Shown here piece after piece: positions 1 through 8,380 of a stretch of DNA of 58,121 nt; the stretch's first letter is position 1, and each line of letters starts with the position of its first letter. A program made the translations under genes and the position numbers. Source of the DNA: Alistipes sp. (lineage in GTDB: Bacteria; Bacteroidota; Bacteroidia; Bacteroidales; Rikenellaceae); NCBI GenBank assembly GCA_017465055.1, contig JAFTWZ010000024.1, positions 1-58,121 of the forward strand, read 5' to 3'. A model generated the notes under the pieces. The model saw only the letters and a program-made list of their open reading frames with translations, did not search any database and was not told where the DNA came from.

Positions 1-12
1 GAGGGCGAGCAT

Positions 13-139
13 ATTTGTTGGGAGAAGGCATTAGATACAACACTCGACAAATTTCGAGGCGATGGGCTGTACTTTGACGTACTGCCCATTGCCAAGATAA
101 TTTGTTAGCGGCAGAAGATGATGCCTTATCTCAACAAAG
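13..139. repeat. Long covarying hairpin repeat, family a, copy A
   Basis: Imperfect inverted repeat with arms of about 60 bases (13-72 and 79-139). The apex is ATGGGC-t-GTAC / GTAC-t-GCCCAT around the loop tttgac at 73-78. Matching blocks on both arms include TTTGTTG, AGGCAT and ACAAATT. It begins 31 bases after the stop codon of the minus-strand lipoprotein at 170. The same design with compensating base changes recurs at 5097-5222 and at the right window end. It is not a simple terminator because no T-tract follows. It may be a 3'-UTR structural element or a non-autonomous mobile repeat. Confidence 0.75.
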
Positions 140-169
140 AACGACAAAATACACTTATTATTCAAGCGA

Positions 170-1597
170 CTACTGCTGGGGTGCTGGCTGGCCGTTGATA
201 TCAACAACATAGGTCAACCAACCCTGATTTGTATTGGTGATACCGAGATACTTAGTACCATCCTCCGATACACCAATGGTGATAACCGACTCTAACATTA
301 TGTTATCGCCATCAGTCTCGTCTGTCGATGGATGGAACGATGCGATATCAACATCGTGCTCGTCGAAGATCCACTCCTCGAATGGAATCTGCTCGTAGGG
401 CTCGCCCTTAGTGATATCTACCACATACGATGTAGTACCGAGGTAGTATGGAGCGTCGTTTATGAAAGCAAAACCCTGATCCGACATTGCCGATACTGAA
501 CCACCTGTGAAGGTGTAGAGCTGCTCGGTCTGGCGGTCGTAGGCTGCAGGCAACGCTGCCTGGCCATTAGCGAAGTCTGTTGCCTTACCGTAGATGTAGC
601 GACCCGACTGCGACAATAGGTTCTGCGTATCACCGAGGCTGAATTGTGGCTCGTACTCGTCGTTGTACTCGAAGTGAACATACTCGTAAGGGGTGTTCTC
701 GTCGGCCCATATGATAGAGTGGATACCCTGAGACTGCTGGTAACCGAGCAACGTGCGATCTGGAGCAACGGCCTTAATAGCCGTTGCGGCATTCTCGTTG
801 TAGATGCGCTCGCCCTCGACAGGAACGGTAACACGATCCTTAAGGACATCGTAGCAGAATGGGATAACAGCACCGTACTGCTGTGCGAAGTATGAGTTAG
901 CCTCGTCGTACTCCCAGTACCAACCTACGACGTAGGTAGCATCGGGAGTGATGCCCGTACAGCAGCTCATACCGTGGTTTACGGCTAATGACGAGAGGTC
1001 TATCTCAACCACCTGGTCGCCAATGAGTATCGCTGCGTTACCATCGGGGTTCTTGTCGTGAGCTGAGCCTACGGCCGTACCGTCGTCGGCAACGTCATAA
1101 AACTCAACAGCTGTAAACTCTATCATCTCATCCTTCGACAGGTCGAGTAGGAAGCCTGCGCGGTCGTTACCACCGACTACATAGCGGCCGTTGTTCGAGA
1201 TAGCTGTAGCTGATGCACCATTCTTTGGATACCACTCACGATACTGGAGAACATGAAGCTCCTCGGTTGTAACCTTCTGCGATGCAACCTTTGAGTTCTT
1301 TGATGCATCAGTCGAGATAGCCTGAAGCGAGATAGTGTACTCGGTGTTGTACTCGAGGTTCTCGAAGCGGTGTACGGTCTTGTCGGTCTTCTCCGTAGCC
1401 TTGTTCGAGAGGGTAATCTCGTAGTAGGCAGCTCCCTCTACGGCCTCCCACGATACCATAATAGCGTTACCCGTAACAGAGTAGGTGAACTCTGGCGTAG
1501 CAAGGGCATCAGGATTTGTCTGAGGCTCGTCGTTGCTACAAGATGCAAGTGCCAATACTGACACTAAGCAAAGCATAAATTTAGCGATTCTATTCAT
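170..1597 (-). CDS. Surface lipoprotein with Fn3 domain and HAF-like repeats
   Basis: 475 residues. The N-terminus is a lipoprotein signal (hydrophobic stretch, then LASC with the lipid-bearing Cys at residue 20, then SNDEP), so it is probably anchored in the outer membrane. Residues about 33-115 look like a fibronectin type III domain (ATPEFTYSVTGNAIMVSWEAV). The rest has repeats of the type NNGRYVVGG, TPDATYVVGW and SQSGRYIYGK, which resemble HAF-family extracellular repeats and suggest a beta-propeller. No catalytic motif is seen. The start is ATG at 1597, with a promoter box about 80 bases upstream. The next gene is also a Fn3 lipoprotein, but the 254-base gap and separate promoters suggest separate transcription. 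The function is unknown; a role in binding host or dietary polymers would be a guess. Confidence 0.85.
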   Translation of the reverse strand: MNRIAKFMLCLVSVLALASCSNDEPQTNPDALATPEFTYSVTGNAIMVSWEAVEGAAYYEITLSNKATEKTDKTVHRFENLEYNTEYTISLQAISTDASKNSKVASQKVTTEELHVLQYREWYPKNGASATAISNNGRYVVGGNDRAGFLLDLSKDEMIEFTAVEFYDVADDGTAVGSAHDKNPDGNAAILIGDQVVEIDLSSLAVNHGMSCCTGITPDATYVVGWYWEYDEANSYFAQQYGAVIPFCYDVLKDRVTVPVEGERIYNENAATAIKAVAPDRTLLGYQQSQGIHSIIWADENTPYEYVHFEYNDEYEPQFSLGDTQNLLSQSGRYIYGKATDFANGQAALPAAYDRQTEQLYTFTGGSVSAMSDQGFAFINDAPYYLGTTSYVVDITKGEPYEQIPFEEWIFDEHDVDIASFHPSTDETDGDNIMLESVITIGVSEDGTKYLGITNTNQGWLTYVVDINGQPAPQQ

Positions 1598-1676
1598 AAT
1601 ATTTGTTTGTGTGTGTTTACGTCTATGTGCTTAAGTCTGTAGTACTACGCAAGTTGTACTCAGCTGTTAGCGAGGC

Positions 1677-1685
1677 GCAAAGATA
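1677..1685 (-). promoter_or_regulatory. Predicted -7 box, promoter of the Fn3/HAF lipoprotein
   Basis: On the minus strand this reads TATCTTTGC, matching the Bacteroidetes -7 consensus TAnnTTTG. It lies 80 bases before the ATG at 1597. The bases beyond it are AT-rich. Confidence 0.6.
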
Positions 1686-1851
1686 GTAAAAATATATTAA
1701 TCGCAAAATTAGAGCCTGCGAATTAGCAGCGAGCAGTGAGATTTTTTTGCATATATGCTAAATAATTCATACACAATTAATACCTATGTATAGTAATATA
1801 GGGCCACCCGCGTAAGGGCAGCCCTATAACACATACAATAATTACAAGTCG

Positions 1852-4410
1852 TTACACAACAGCATTTGTTGATGTGCCTGTGTATTTAACGCCATTGATT
1901 TCTGCGTTAATCACTACGTGATAGTTATCGTTAGTAGATATGCTCACAGTACCCGATGCGCTCTCTGCGGTTACGCCATTTACGGTAACGTTTGTAACGT
2001 TGAGTGCGCCATCACCGCTAAAATAGAATGTGCCAGCAGCCATCTCGTTTAGAGTGCATACGAGCGTGTGAGAGCCATCAGTAAGAGTTAAGGCTGGTGT
2101 AGCCATATCAAGTGATGCTGTGAATGTCCAATTCTCGAAGCTCTCGGTAGTATCGCCGCCATCGCCTGGGTTCTCAGGCTCCTCGCCACCGTTAGGATCT
2201 GCCTCAGTAGTGAACGATGCAGTGCCTGCGTCAGATGCAGTGTGGGTGGTAGTGTCAGCAGGGTTAGCGACAACCGACACGCTGTAGGTAGTAGAGTATG
2301 CGAGGTCACTGAGAACGATGTAAGCAGTCTCTACAGTGTCAACATATGTGCCGTCGAGCGATACTGAGTAGTCCTTAGCACCTGCTACGGCCTGCCAGCT
2401 GATTGTAGCTGCATTGCCCGATACAAGGCCAGAAACCGATGGTGTCTCAAGTTTAGTAGGCTCTGCTGGAGCGTCGCCACCCTCGTTGCCACCAACCTTA
2501 CCAGAGAACTTGAAGGTCTTAGAACCACCAGCTGTCATGAGAAGCGTGATGGTTATATCCATATCGTATGTATCCTCGTCTGTTACTACCGCCATAGAGC
2601 CTGATGTAGCGGTGTATGATGTGCCACCCACAACGATGTTACGAGTAGAGAAGTAGCCAAGGTTACCGCAGTAGCTGATGCTAATCCACTCAAATGAGTC
2701 GTCGGTATAGATGTAACCATCCTTAGCCTGATAGTCGTTTACGCAGAGCTGCATCGAGTCGCCAGCATCATTTGTAAGCTTAAACTCATAGAAGTAGTAT
2801 GAAGAGTTATAGCCAAGGCTCTCAATCTTGGTAAATACCACCTCGTTGCCCAGCTCCTCATCACCGCCGCCCTGTGAGTGGTCAGCGAACTTACCGTTGT
2901 ACTTAACAATGTATGTTGTGCCATCCTCAGCCTTGAGCGTAAGTGTGATATCGTAAACGTCGCCCTCAAGAGCCACTAAGGCTGTACCCTCCTTGATGAT
3001 AGAGGTGTATGCGCCATCAACCAAGAAAGTACGTGTTGTAAACTCATTCTCGAAGTCGTTATAACCCCACCAAGAGGTATTTGTCCAGATGTACTCACCC
3101 TCAGCAAGTGCTGCCTCAGAGGCATACTTAGCTGGGAAGTGAACATCGAGAGAGAAACCGTCGCCCGATACCTGATACTTATTGCCGTAGCTTGATGAAC
3201 CGCCCCACAACCACTTATCTGCAATGTGTGTTGCCTCCAATGGCTGGTCTGGATCGTCTGGATTATCTGGATTGTCTGGATTCTCGGGCTCCTTGCCGTC
3301 GAAGCGGAGGTTACCCTCGAATACTACGTTGTGGATAGTGCCATCCTCCATCATAATCTTAGCCTCAATCTTGCCGTCGGTAACAGTGACCGTACCCTGC
3401 TTGTAGAGCGAGTATGTAGGAACGCCACCAACGATTTCGATACGAGCGCCGTAGTCACCAATACCGAATGTGCCTGCATTAGGAGTCTCCGATGCTGTGT
3501 ACTTGCCATTTGGAAGTGTGAAGTGGTTATTCTCGGCGCTATCGGCAGCATAGATATCCAACATATAGTAAATACCGTCCTGCTTGAAGTTACCATTCTC
3601 GTTAAGACCATTGTCCGAGAGGAATACCTGATAGTTGTATGCTGCAGAGTACTGAGTGCCATAGTAGTACACCTCGTAAACCGAAGCAGTGAAGTTAACG
3701 TCGCCATCAACTGGCGTGTCATTCTGCTTTGCAGCTTGCTTAACCTTAACCTCGAACACCGTCTCTGACATATACTTAACGACGATTGTCGCCTCGCGAG
3801 CCTCACCATCGTTAGCCGCCACCGTGAATGGGATATCCTGGTCAACGGGGAGCGTAGCCTCAACCTCAACCCACGCTGCATCGCAAGCAATCTCTACATT
3901 TGTCTCACGATCAGCAAGAGGGCCATCCTCGCCAACATCCTCGTGCAGAGTGTAGTTATAGGTAATCATACCCTCGCCACCCTCGGCTGAGAACTCAACC
4001 TCATCCTCAGAGGTCAACTCCCACTCGTGCGAGGCACCCTGATTGGTCTTCATAGAGGCAGTAGTCTTGACAACACCCTTCTTATTCTGTGCTGCAGCAA
4101 CGATAGTGTACTCGGTGTTAGGCATAAGGTTGCTCTCCTTAACCTCAACACTCGTATTTGCCTCAACAGCAGTACCAGTAGCCAAGACCTCCGAAGCATT
4201 AGGAGCAGCCTCCGAAGCCTCTACAACGACGTATGCCACCTTATCGGCATCAGTTGATGTGATGGTAAAAGCGACACTACTGGGCGAAGTAGTTCCAGTG
4301 GTGACCGAGATCGTTGCATCCTTAATCTCATCGACTGGTGCATTCTTTTCACACGCCACAAATAGCAATGGCAATGCAAAAAGGAGATAGAGCAAATTTC
4401 TAATTCTCAT
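1852..4410 (-). CDS. Large surface lipoprotein with BACON and Fn3-type domains
   Basis: 852 residues with a lipobox ending in Cys20 (LLFVAC-EKN). Residues about 30-125 form an Fn3-like domain. Residues about 130-230 look like a BACON domain (VEFSAEGGEG ... IACDAAWVEV ... ATIVVKY). Two or three repeated beta modules follow, one with YEVYYYGTQYSAAYNYQ and one with VFTKIESLGYNSSYYFYEF. A PDNPDNPDDPDQP linker lies near residue 390. A second Fn3 domain begins at PTKLETPSVSG, followed by a C-terminal beta module. BACON domains are common in Bacteroidetes outer-surface proteins and are thought to bind glycans or mucin. No enzyme domain, SusC/SusD pair or T9SS sorting domain is obvious. It has its own promoter at about 4466. 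Confidence 0.85.
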   Translation of the reverse strand: MRIRNLLYLLFALPLLFVACEKNAPVDEIKDATISVTTGTTSPSSVAFTITSTDADKVAYVVVEASEAAPNASEVLATGTAVEANTSVEVKESNLMPNTEYTIVAAAQNKKGVVKTTASMKTNQGASHEWELTSEDEVEFSAEGGEGMITYNYTLHEDVGEDGPLADRETNVEIACDAAWVEVEATLPVDQDIPFTVAANDGEAREATIVVKYMSETVFEVKVKQAAKQNDTPVDGDVNFTASVYEVYYYGTQYSAAYNYQVFLSDNGLNENGNFKQDGIYYMLDIYAADSAENNHFTLPNGKYTASETPNAGTFGIGDYGARIEIVGGVPTYSLYKQGTVTVTDGKIEAKIMMEDGTIHNVVFEGNLRFDGKEPENPDNPDNPDDPDQPLEATHIADKWLWGGSSSYGNKYQVSGDGFSLDVHFPAKYASEAALAEGEYIWTNTSWWGYNDFENEFTTRTFLVDGAYTSIIKEGTALVALEGDVYDITLTLKAEDGTTYIVKYNGKFADHSQGGGDEELGNEVVFTKIESLGYNSSYYFYEFKLTNDAGDSMQLCVNDYQAKDGYIYTDDSFEWISISYCGNLGYFSTRNIVVGGTSYTATSGSMAVVTDEDTYDMDITITLLMTAGGSKTFKFSGKVGGNEGGDAPAEPTKLETPSVSGLVSGNAATISWQAVAGAKDYSVSLDGTYVDTVETAYIVLSDLAYSTTYSVSVVANPADTTTHTASDAGTASFTTEADPNGGEEPENPGDGGDTTESFENWTFTASLDMATPALTLTDGSHTLVCTLNEMAAGTFYFSGDGALNVTNVTVNGVTAESASGTVSISTNDNYHVVINAEINGVKYTGTSTNAVV

Positions 4411-4465
4411 AGTTTTAACGGTTTAAATTAGTATATAATGATTTTGCTTCCCCAACTATATCGCA

Positions 4466-4473
4466 CAAAAGTA
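4466..4473 (-). promoter_or_regulatory. Predicted -7 box, promoter of the BACON lipoprotein
   Basis: The minus strand reads TACTTTTG, a match to TAnnTTTG, 56 bases upstream of the ATG at 4410. Confidence 0.55.
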
Positions 4474-4635
4474 CAATATTTTTCTTAAACTACAAAGAGA
4501 TTTATCTACTATGTGGGTAAATATTATACCTCCGAGATAAGTTGGAGCAATTTGAACATTAGGAGATTAGGTGTGCCGAGAGGAAACAGTAGGGCCGCTG
4601 CAGCTGGCGCGTGGAGGGGGGAGGTGTATTTTTTT

Positions 4636-4890
4636 TAGAGACGAAAGAGACGCAGAGACCACAGAGACTACAGAGACTACAGGGACTACAGGGACGCCGG
4701 GAAATTAGAGACCACAGAGACCACAGAGACGCAGGGACAACAGAGAAAGATGATAGCCGACTTCGTTGTTGTCTCTCTCGTCTCTCTCGTCTCTCTCGTC
4801 TCTCTCGTCTCTCTCGTCTCTCTCGTCTCTCTCGTCCCTGTTGTCTCTTCCATCTCTGTAGTCTCTGCTGTCCCTGCGTCTCCTGAATCT
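4636..4890. repeat. Inverted 9-bp microsatellite hairpin, family b, copy 1
   Basis: The left arm has purine-rich 9-base units (agagaccac, agagactac and similar) from about 4636. The core gatgatagccgacttcgttg starts at 4749. The right arm has seven perfect gtctctctc units at 4771-4833 and then degenerate gtccctgtt/gtctcttcc units to about 4890. The arms are broadly complementary, so the whole region can fold into one long hairpin. Because 9 is a multiple of 3, open frames run through both strands (repeats of RDE and of LVS). I treat these as artefacts, not genes. Confidence 0.85.
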
Positions 4891-4894
4891 CCCT

Positions 4895-4945
4895 TTAGCG
4901 CCGAAGGCGCGAACTACCCTTCTACTACCCTTTCGCTTTAGCGGT
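4895..4945. repeat. Small hairpin with constant linker, family e
   Basis: A gcgccgaaggcgc palindrome followed by gaactaccc, then further ctaccctttcgctttagcg sequence. This is the reverse orientation of the ggtagttcg-hairpin-ctaaagggtag modules seen at 36440-36910 and 43910-44010. Confidence 0.6.
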
Positions 4946-4963
4946 GACCGCAAGGCCAAACAC

Positions 4964-5222
4964 ATTTGTTGTCAAAAGGGGTTAGGCTTGGTCTATCGCA
5001 AAAGAGACTACCGCAGGATAGTACAACCGAATTTGTTGTCAAAAGGTAGTAGATACAACGCTCGGCAAAAATGCCGTCGATGGATAGTACAACCAAATTT
5101 GTTGTCAAAAGGGGTTAGATGTGACCTCGATAAAGAGATTGCCTCGGATGGGACATACTATGCGTATTTCCCATTCGTGGCAATGATTGAGAGGTCGCAG
5201 ATGACCCCTTTTCACAACAAAT
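4964..5222. repeat. Family a hairpin, copy B: three tandem left arms and one right arm
   Basis: Left-arm units begin with atttgttgtcaaaagg at 4964, 5031 and 5097 (spacings 67 and 66). The first two end in gatagtacaacc and lack a right arm. The third folds with the right arm ending at 5222; its apex is ATGGGA-c-ATAC (5148-5158), loop tatgc, then GTAT-t-TCCCAT (5164-5174). The right end (caacaaatta) overlaps the stop codon of the minus-strand peptidase. Compared with copy A, paired bases at the apex change together (C-G to A-T, G-C to A-T). Confidence 0.75.
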
Positions 5223-7333
5223 TACTTGAGGTATTTGTTAAGCCATCCAAAGAACTCACGATTCCAAACAACGCTATTCTGTGGCTGGAAGACCTGGTGC
5301 GCCTCGTTCTCGAAAGATACAAGACGAGCATCGATGCCCTGAACACGTGCGGCGGTGAAGGCCTCGAGAGACTGGCTATAAGGGATGCGGTAGTCCTTCT
5401 CGCCTGTGATAATCATAATTGGGGTATCCCAGTTAGCCACCTTCTTATGTGGCGAGTTGGCGTATGAGCGCATAGCGGTAGCGTTATCCTTATCCCAGTA
5501 GGCACCGCCATAGTCGTTGGTCACGAAGAAGAGCTCCTCGGTGTGGCCATACATAGACTCGAAGTTGAAGATACCGCAGTGTGCGATAAAGGCCTTGAAG
5601 CGACCCTCGTGGACACCGGCAAGATAGTATGTCGAGTAGCCACCATACGAAGCGCCTACGCAACCGCGCTTGTCGGTATCTACCCACGGCTCCTTAGATA
5701 CCTCGTCGATAGCAGCAAGGTAGTCTTTAATGTTCTGACCCGAGTAGTCACCAGATATCTGGTCGGTCCACTCCTGACCAAACGATGGGCAGCCGCGACG
5801 GTTGGGCGCCACGATAACGTAGCCCTCTGCAGCCATAAGCTGGAAGTTCCAGCGATAGCTCCAGAACTGCGACACGGTGCTCTGAGGGCCTCCCTGGCAG
5901 TAGAGAAGCGTAGGATACTTCTTCGTAGGGTCGAAGTCGGGAGGAAGAATCACCCAGGTGAGCATCTTCTTACCATCGGTAGTGGTAATCCAGCGCTCCT
6001 GCACCTGGCCGAACTTAATATTGTCGTAGACCTCGCGGTTTACGTCGGTAAGCTGTGTGAGCTCACCGCTCTCGAGGTTAACATCGTAGAGCTCAACAGC
6101 CTTAGAGATGGTGTTCATATTGGCTACGATGCGGCCCGAGGCGAAGGCAAACGAGTTGATATCGTGGTTACCCGAGGTGATATGCTTCATATTGCCAGCC
6201 AGGTCGATGCGTGCCACCTGGTGAGTACCGCGCCAGGGCAGCACGAAGTAGATAGCATCGTTACCATCCCACGCCACCTCCGTAACGCAGTAGTCCTGAC
6301 CGCGTGTGATATAGCGACACTCGTTGGTGTCGAGGTCGTAGACCCAGAGGCGCTGCTGGTCGGCCTCGTTGCCTGGGCGGCGCTGCGAGCGGAAGGCGAT
6401 CTTGCGGCCATCGGGCGAGAAGACTGGGTACTTATCGTAGCCCACGAACCTCTCCTCGTCGTTAGCAGCCTCCTTAGTGAGGTTACGCGTAGCACCCGTA
6501 GCGAAGTCGTAGAGGAAGATATCCGAGTCGGTAGAGAGGGCATACTCCGTGCCTGTCAGAGGCTTGCACGTATAGGCCAATAGCGAGCCATCGGGCGAGA
6601 GACGAATCTCGGCAGCATCGAAGTAGGGAGCAAGAGGCGCGTCATAGGCCTTATCTGCGCCGATGATATCCTTGCCATTCTGAATCTTGCCATCCACATA
6701 GTCGGCAGCAAAGACGTGTAGGTATGTGCCATCATCCCAGTAGTCCCAGTGGCGAACCATAAGGTCGTCGTAGAGGCGCACCTTAGACTTATCCATATCG
6801 GCATACTGATCCGAGCCCTTGAGCTTGGCCACCTTCACGCGCTGGAGGTAGAAGGCGTGGTTGCCAGCGATACCGAAGCCCTCGACGCCATCCTCGACGT
6901 CGCTGAGCTGCGTCGCTGCGCCCGACGCTACGTTCTGCGCCCACACCTGCATAGAGCCGCTACGGTTCGACATAAAGGCTACGTTGTCGTTATCGAGCCA
7001 CTGTGGCGAGGTATTTGTCGAGGCATAGTCGGTGATGGCACGCTCCTGACCAGTAGCCATATCGCGCAACCAGAGGAGCGTAATACCGCGGTTCTCGGCC
7101 ATATTGTACTGGGTGAGAGTGTAGATGAGCTTCGAGCCATCGGGCGAGAGGGCCTGCTGGCCTATGCGGCTCATCTTCCACATAATCTCGGGAGTAAACT
7201 TGCCTGCGGCCTTCTCCTCGGCCGTAAGTGCATTGTCAATCTGTAGAGGCTTAGGCCCGTGGGCACACTCCTCCGAGCAACATCCTGTAACAAGCATTGC
7301 TGCAAAAGTCATAAGATAGAGTAGTTTTTTCAT
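5222..7333 (-). CDS. S9-family prolyl oligopeptidase-type serine peptidase, lipoprotein
   Basis: 703 residues. The lipobox LVTGC gives Cys18, so the enzyme is likely membrane-anchored and faces the periplasm or surface. Residues about 45-440 carry WD40-like/PD40 beta-propeller repeats (LSPDGSKLIYT, LSPDGSLLAYT, FSPDGRKIAFRS). The alpha/beta hydrolase domain covers about 450-703, with nucleophile Ser562 in GASYGGY, Asp647 in GEKDYRIPY and His679 in ENEAHQ. This matches the S9C acylaminoacyl/dipeptidyl peptidase group, which cleaves peptides from unstructured or short substrates. Length is usual for the family. The start ATG is followed directly by MKKLLYLM. It probably contributes to peptide use in an asaccharolytic or mixed metabolism. 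Its stop codon coincides with the end of the hairpin repeat. Confidence 0.93.
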   Translation of the reverse strand: MKKLLYLMTFAAMLVTGCCSEECAHGPKPLQIDNALTAEEKAAGKFTPEIMWKMSRIGQQALSPDGSKLIYTLTQYNMAENRGITLLWLRDMATGQERAITDYASTNTSPQWLDNDNVAFMSNRSGSMQVWAQNVASGAATQLSDVEDGVEGFGIAGNHAFYLQRVKVAKLKGSDQYADMDKSKVRLYDDLMVRHWDYWDDGTYLHVFAADYVDGKIQNGKDIIGADKAYDAPLAPYFDAAEIRLSPDGSLLAYTCKPLTGTEYALSTDSDIFLYDFATGATRNLTKEAANDEERFVGYDKYPVFSPDGRKIAFRSQRRPGNEADQQRLWVYDLDTNECRYITRGQDYCVTEVAWDGNDAIYFVLPWRGTHQVARIDLAGNMKHITSGNHDINSFAFASGRIVANMNTISKAVELYDVNLESGELTQLTDVNREVYDNIKFGQVQERWITTTDGKKMLTWVILPPDFDPTKKYPTLLYCQGGPQSTVSQFWSYRWNFQLMAAEGYVIVAPNRRGCPSFGQEWTDQISGDYSGQNIKDYLAAIDEVSKEPWVDTDKRGCVGASYGGYSTYYLAGVHEGRFKAFIAHCGIFNFESMYGHTEELFFVTNDYGGAYWDKDNATAMRSYANSPHKKVANWDTPIMIITGEKDYRIPYSQSLEAFTAARVQGIDARLVSFENEAHQVFQPQNSVVWNREFFGWLNKYLK

Positions 7334-7355
7334 AAATAAATGTATTGTATTTTAG

Positions 7356-7386
7356 TTTGTTCCTAAACATTAATTAGTATCTTTGC
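7356..7386 (+). promoter_or_regulatory. Predicted promoter of the Nudix gene
   Basis: TTTG at 7356-7359, an 18-base spacer, then TATCTTTGC at 7378-7386. This fits the Bacteroidetes sigma-ABfr pattern. The leader to the ATG at 7482 is about 90 bases. Confidence 0.7.
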
Positions 7387-7481
7387 AGTCGCAGCCGTAA
7401 CGGCTGTTCTACTACATCCAACTTGTGCGCCTCGCAAGGCCTCAAGTGATGCAGTAGCAACCATAATGTAATGACAAGCCT

Positions 7482-8099
7482 ATGGAGAGCTACGCCATAT
7501 ATTTCGGTAACAGAGAGGTGGTTATAACAACCTCGCCACCCTCGCCCAACTACGCCACGATCGAGGTAGATGCTACCCTCACAGTTTCGCGAGCGAAGTT
7601 AATAAAAAAAGTCGAGACAGACAAATTTATAGCCATAATATCCCCTGCGCCAGCCATAACCTTCGCGATGCTGAGCCTCGAATTTAAGGTTGTGCGCGCA
7701 GCAGGAGGTGTCGTACGCAACGACTCGGGAGCACTGCTTATGATTCGCTCGCGCGAGCACTGGGACCTGCCAAAGGGGCACGTCGAGAGTGGCGAGAGCA
7801 GCAGTGAGGCTGCCCTGCGCGAGGTAGAGGAGGAGACAGGCATACGTGGCGAGATTATTGACTCAAGGCCCATTATGACTACGTGGCACGCCTACGACAC
7901 CTATGGCCAGTGGGAGCTTAAGTCGACCGAGTGGTGGGCGATGCGCAGCATAGGCGGGGAGCTGTCGGCACAGCGAGACGAGGGCATAACCGAGGTCGTA
8001 TGGTGCTCAAGAGAGCAGCTCGCCGAGAGGCTAAAATCGAGCTACGCCACAATTAATGAGGTGGTGAAGCGTTATCTCTCTAAGGAGTGCGAGAGGTAA
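7482..8099 (+). CDS. Nudix hydrolase
   Basis: 205 residues. The complete Nudix box (GHVESGESSSEAALREVEEETG, residues about 99-120) carries the metal-binding REVEEE segment. The box is preceded by VRAAGGVVRNDSGALLMIRS, the usual first strands of the fold. Residues 1-70 are an extra N-terminal domain of unknown role, also seen in Bacteroidetes relatives of this protein. It hydrolyses a nucleoside diphosphate linked to another group; the substrate cannot be told from sequence. The LPKGHVE motif is typical of bis-5'-nucleosyl polyphosphate or MutT-like members. It is preceded by its own promoter and followed by a 280-base repeat region, so it is likely monocistronic. Confidence 0.9.
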   Translation: MESYAIYFGNREVVITTSPPSPNYATIEVDATLTVSRAKLIKKVETDKFIAIISPAPAITFAMLSLEFKVVRAAGGVVRNDSGALLMIRSREHWDLPKGHVESGESSSEAALREVEEETGIRGEIIDSRPIMTTWHAYDTYGQWELKSTEWWAMRSIGGELSAQRDEGITEVVWCSREQLAERLKSSYATINEVVKRYLSKECER

Positions 8100-8105
8100 G
8101 TGGGG

Positions 8106-8312
8106 AGTTGGATTACGATGAGCTACGATGAGTTGTGAGTTAAGATGGGTTAAGATGAGTTGTGAGTTAAAATGAGTTAAAATGGGTTAAAATGTCAGAG
8201 AAAACGAGGTTAGCGCATATACCTCAGAGTCATAGAAACCCATATGAACTCATATAAACTCATAGAAACCCACACAACCCCATAGAAACTCATAGAAACC
8301 CATAGAAACCCA
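8106..8312. repeat. Inverted 10-bp microsatellite hairpin, family c
   Basis: The left arm (8106-8194) is built of about 10-base units such as agttaagatg, ggttaaaatg and agttaaaatg. The right arm (8231-8310) is eight exact 10-base units (catagaaacc, catatgaact, catataaact and similar). The units are roughly reverse complements (cattttaacc against catagaaacc). A gaggt/acctc stem (8206-8210, 8221-8225) closes the apex. It fills the gap between the Nudix gene and porX and therefore lies in the region where porX transcription must start. Confidence 0.75.
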
Positions 8313-8380
8313 CAGCAGCAGTAGCAGTAGCCTACAACAGCACCACAGCCGAAGCTGGTAAAACGTTAAAACTATTGATT

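Noticed and set aside
4771-4833. Possible CRISPR array from regular short repeats
   Set aside because: Units are 9 bases with no spacers and there are no cas genes. The 10-bp array (8231-8310) and the 37-39-bp array (11657-11846) also lack spacers.
4611-4965. Open frames on both strands in the 9-bp repeat (RDERDERD and LVSLVS proteins), also near 44099-44524 and 50966-51301
   Set aside because: The 9-base period keeps every frame open. The translations are pure low complexity, differ only by repeat number, and lack promoters or starts in good context.
1-5222. Retron or diversity-generating element suggested by long inverted repeats
   Set aside because: No reverse transcriptase or partner gene is present in the window.
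5543-6583. 346-residue plus-strand ORF opposite the S9 peptidase
   Set aside because: It is a shadow of the real minus-strand gene, which has clear catalytic motifs and signal peptide. Similar long shadows oppose mfd (14455-15597) and the DUF4954 gene (39762-40799).
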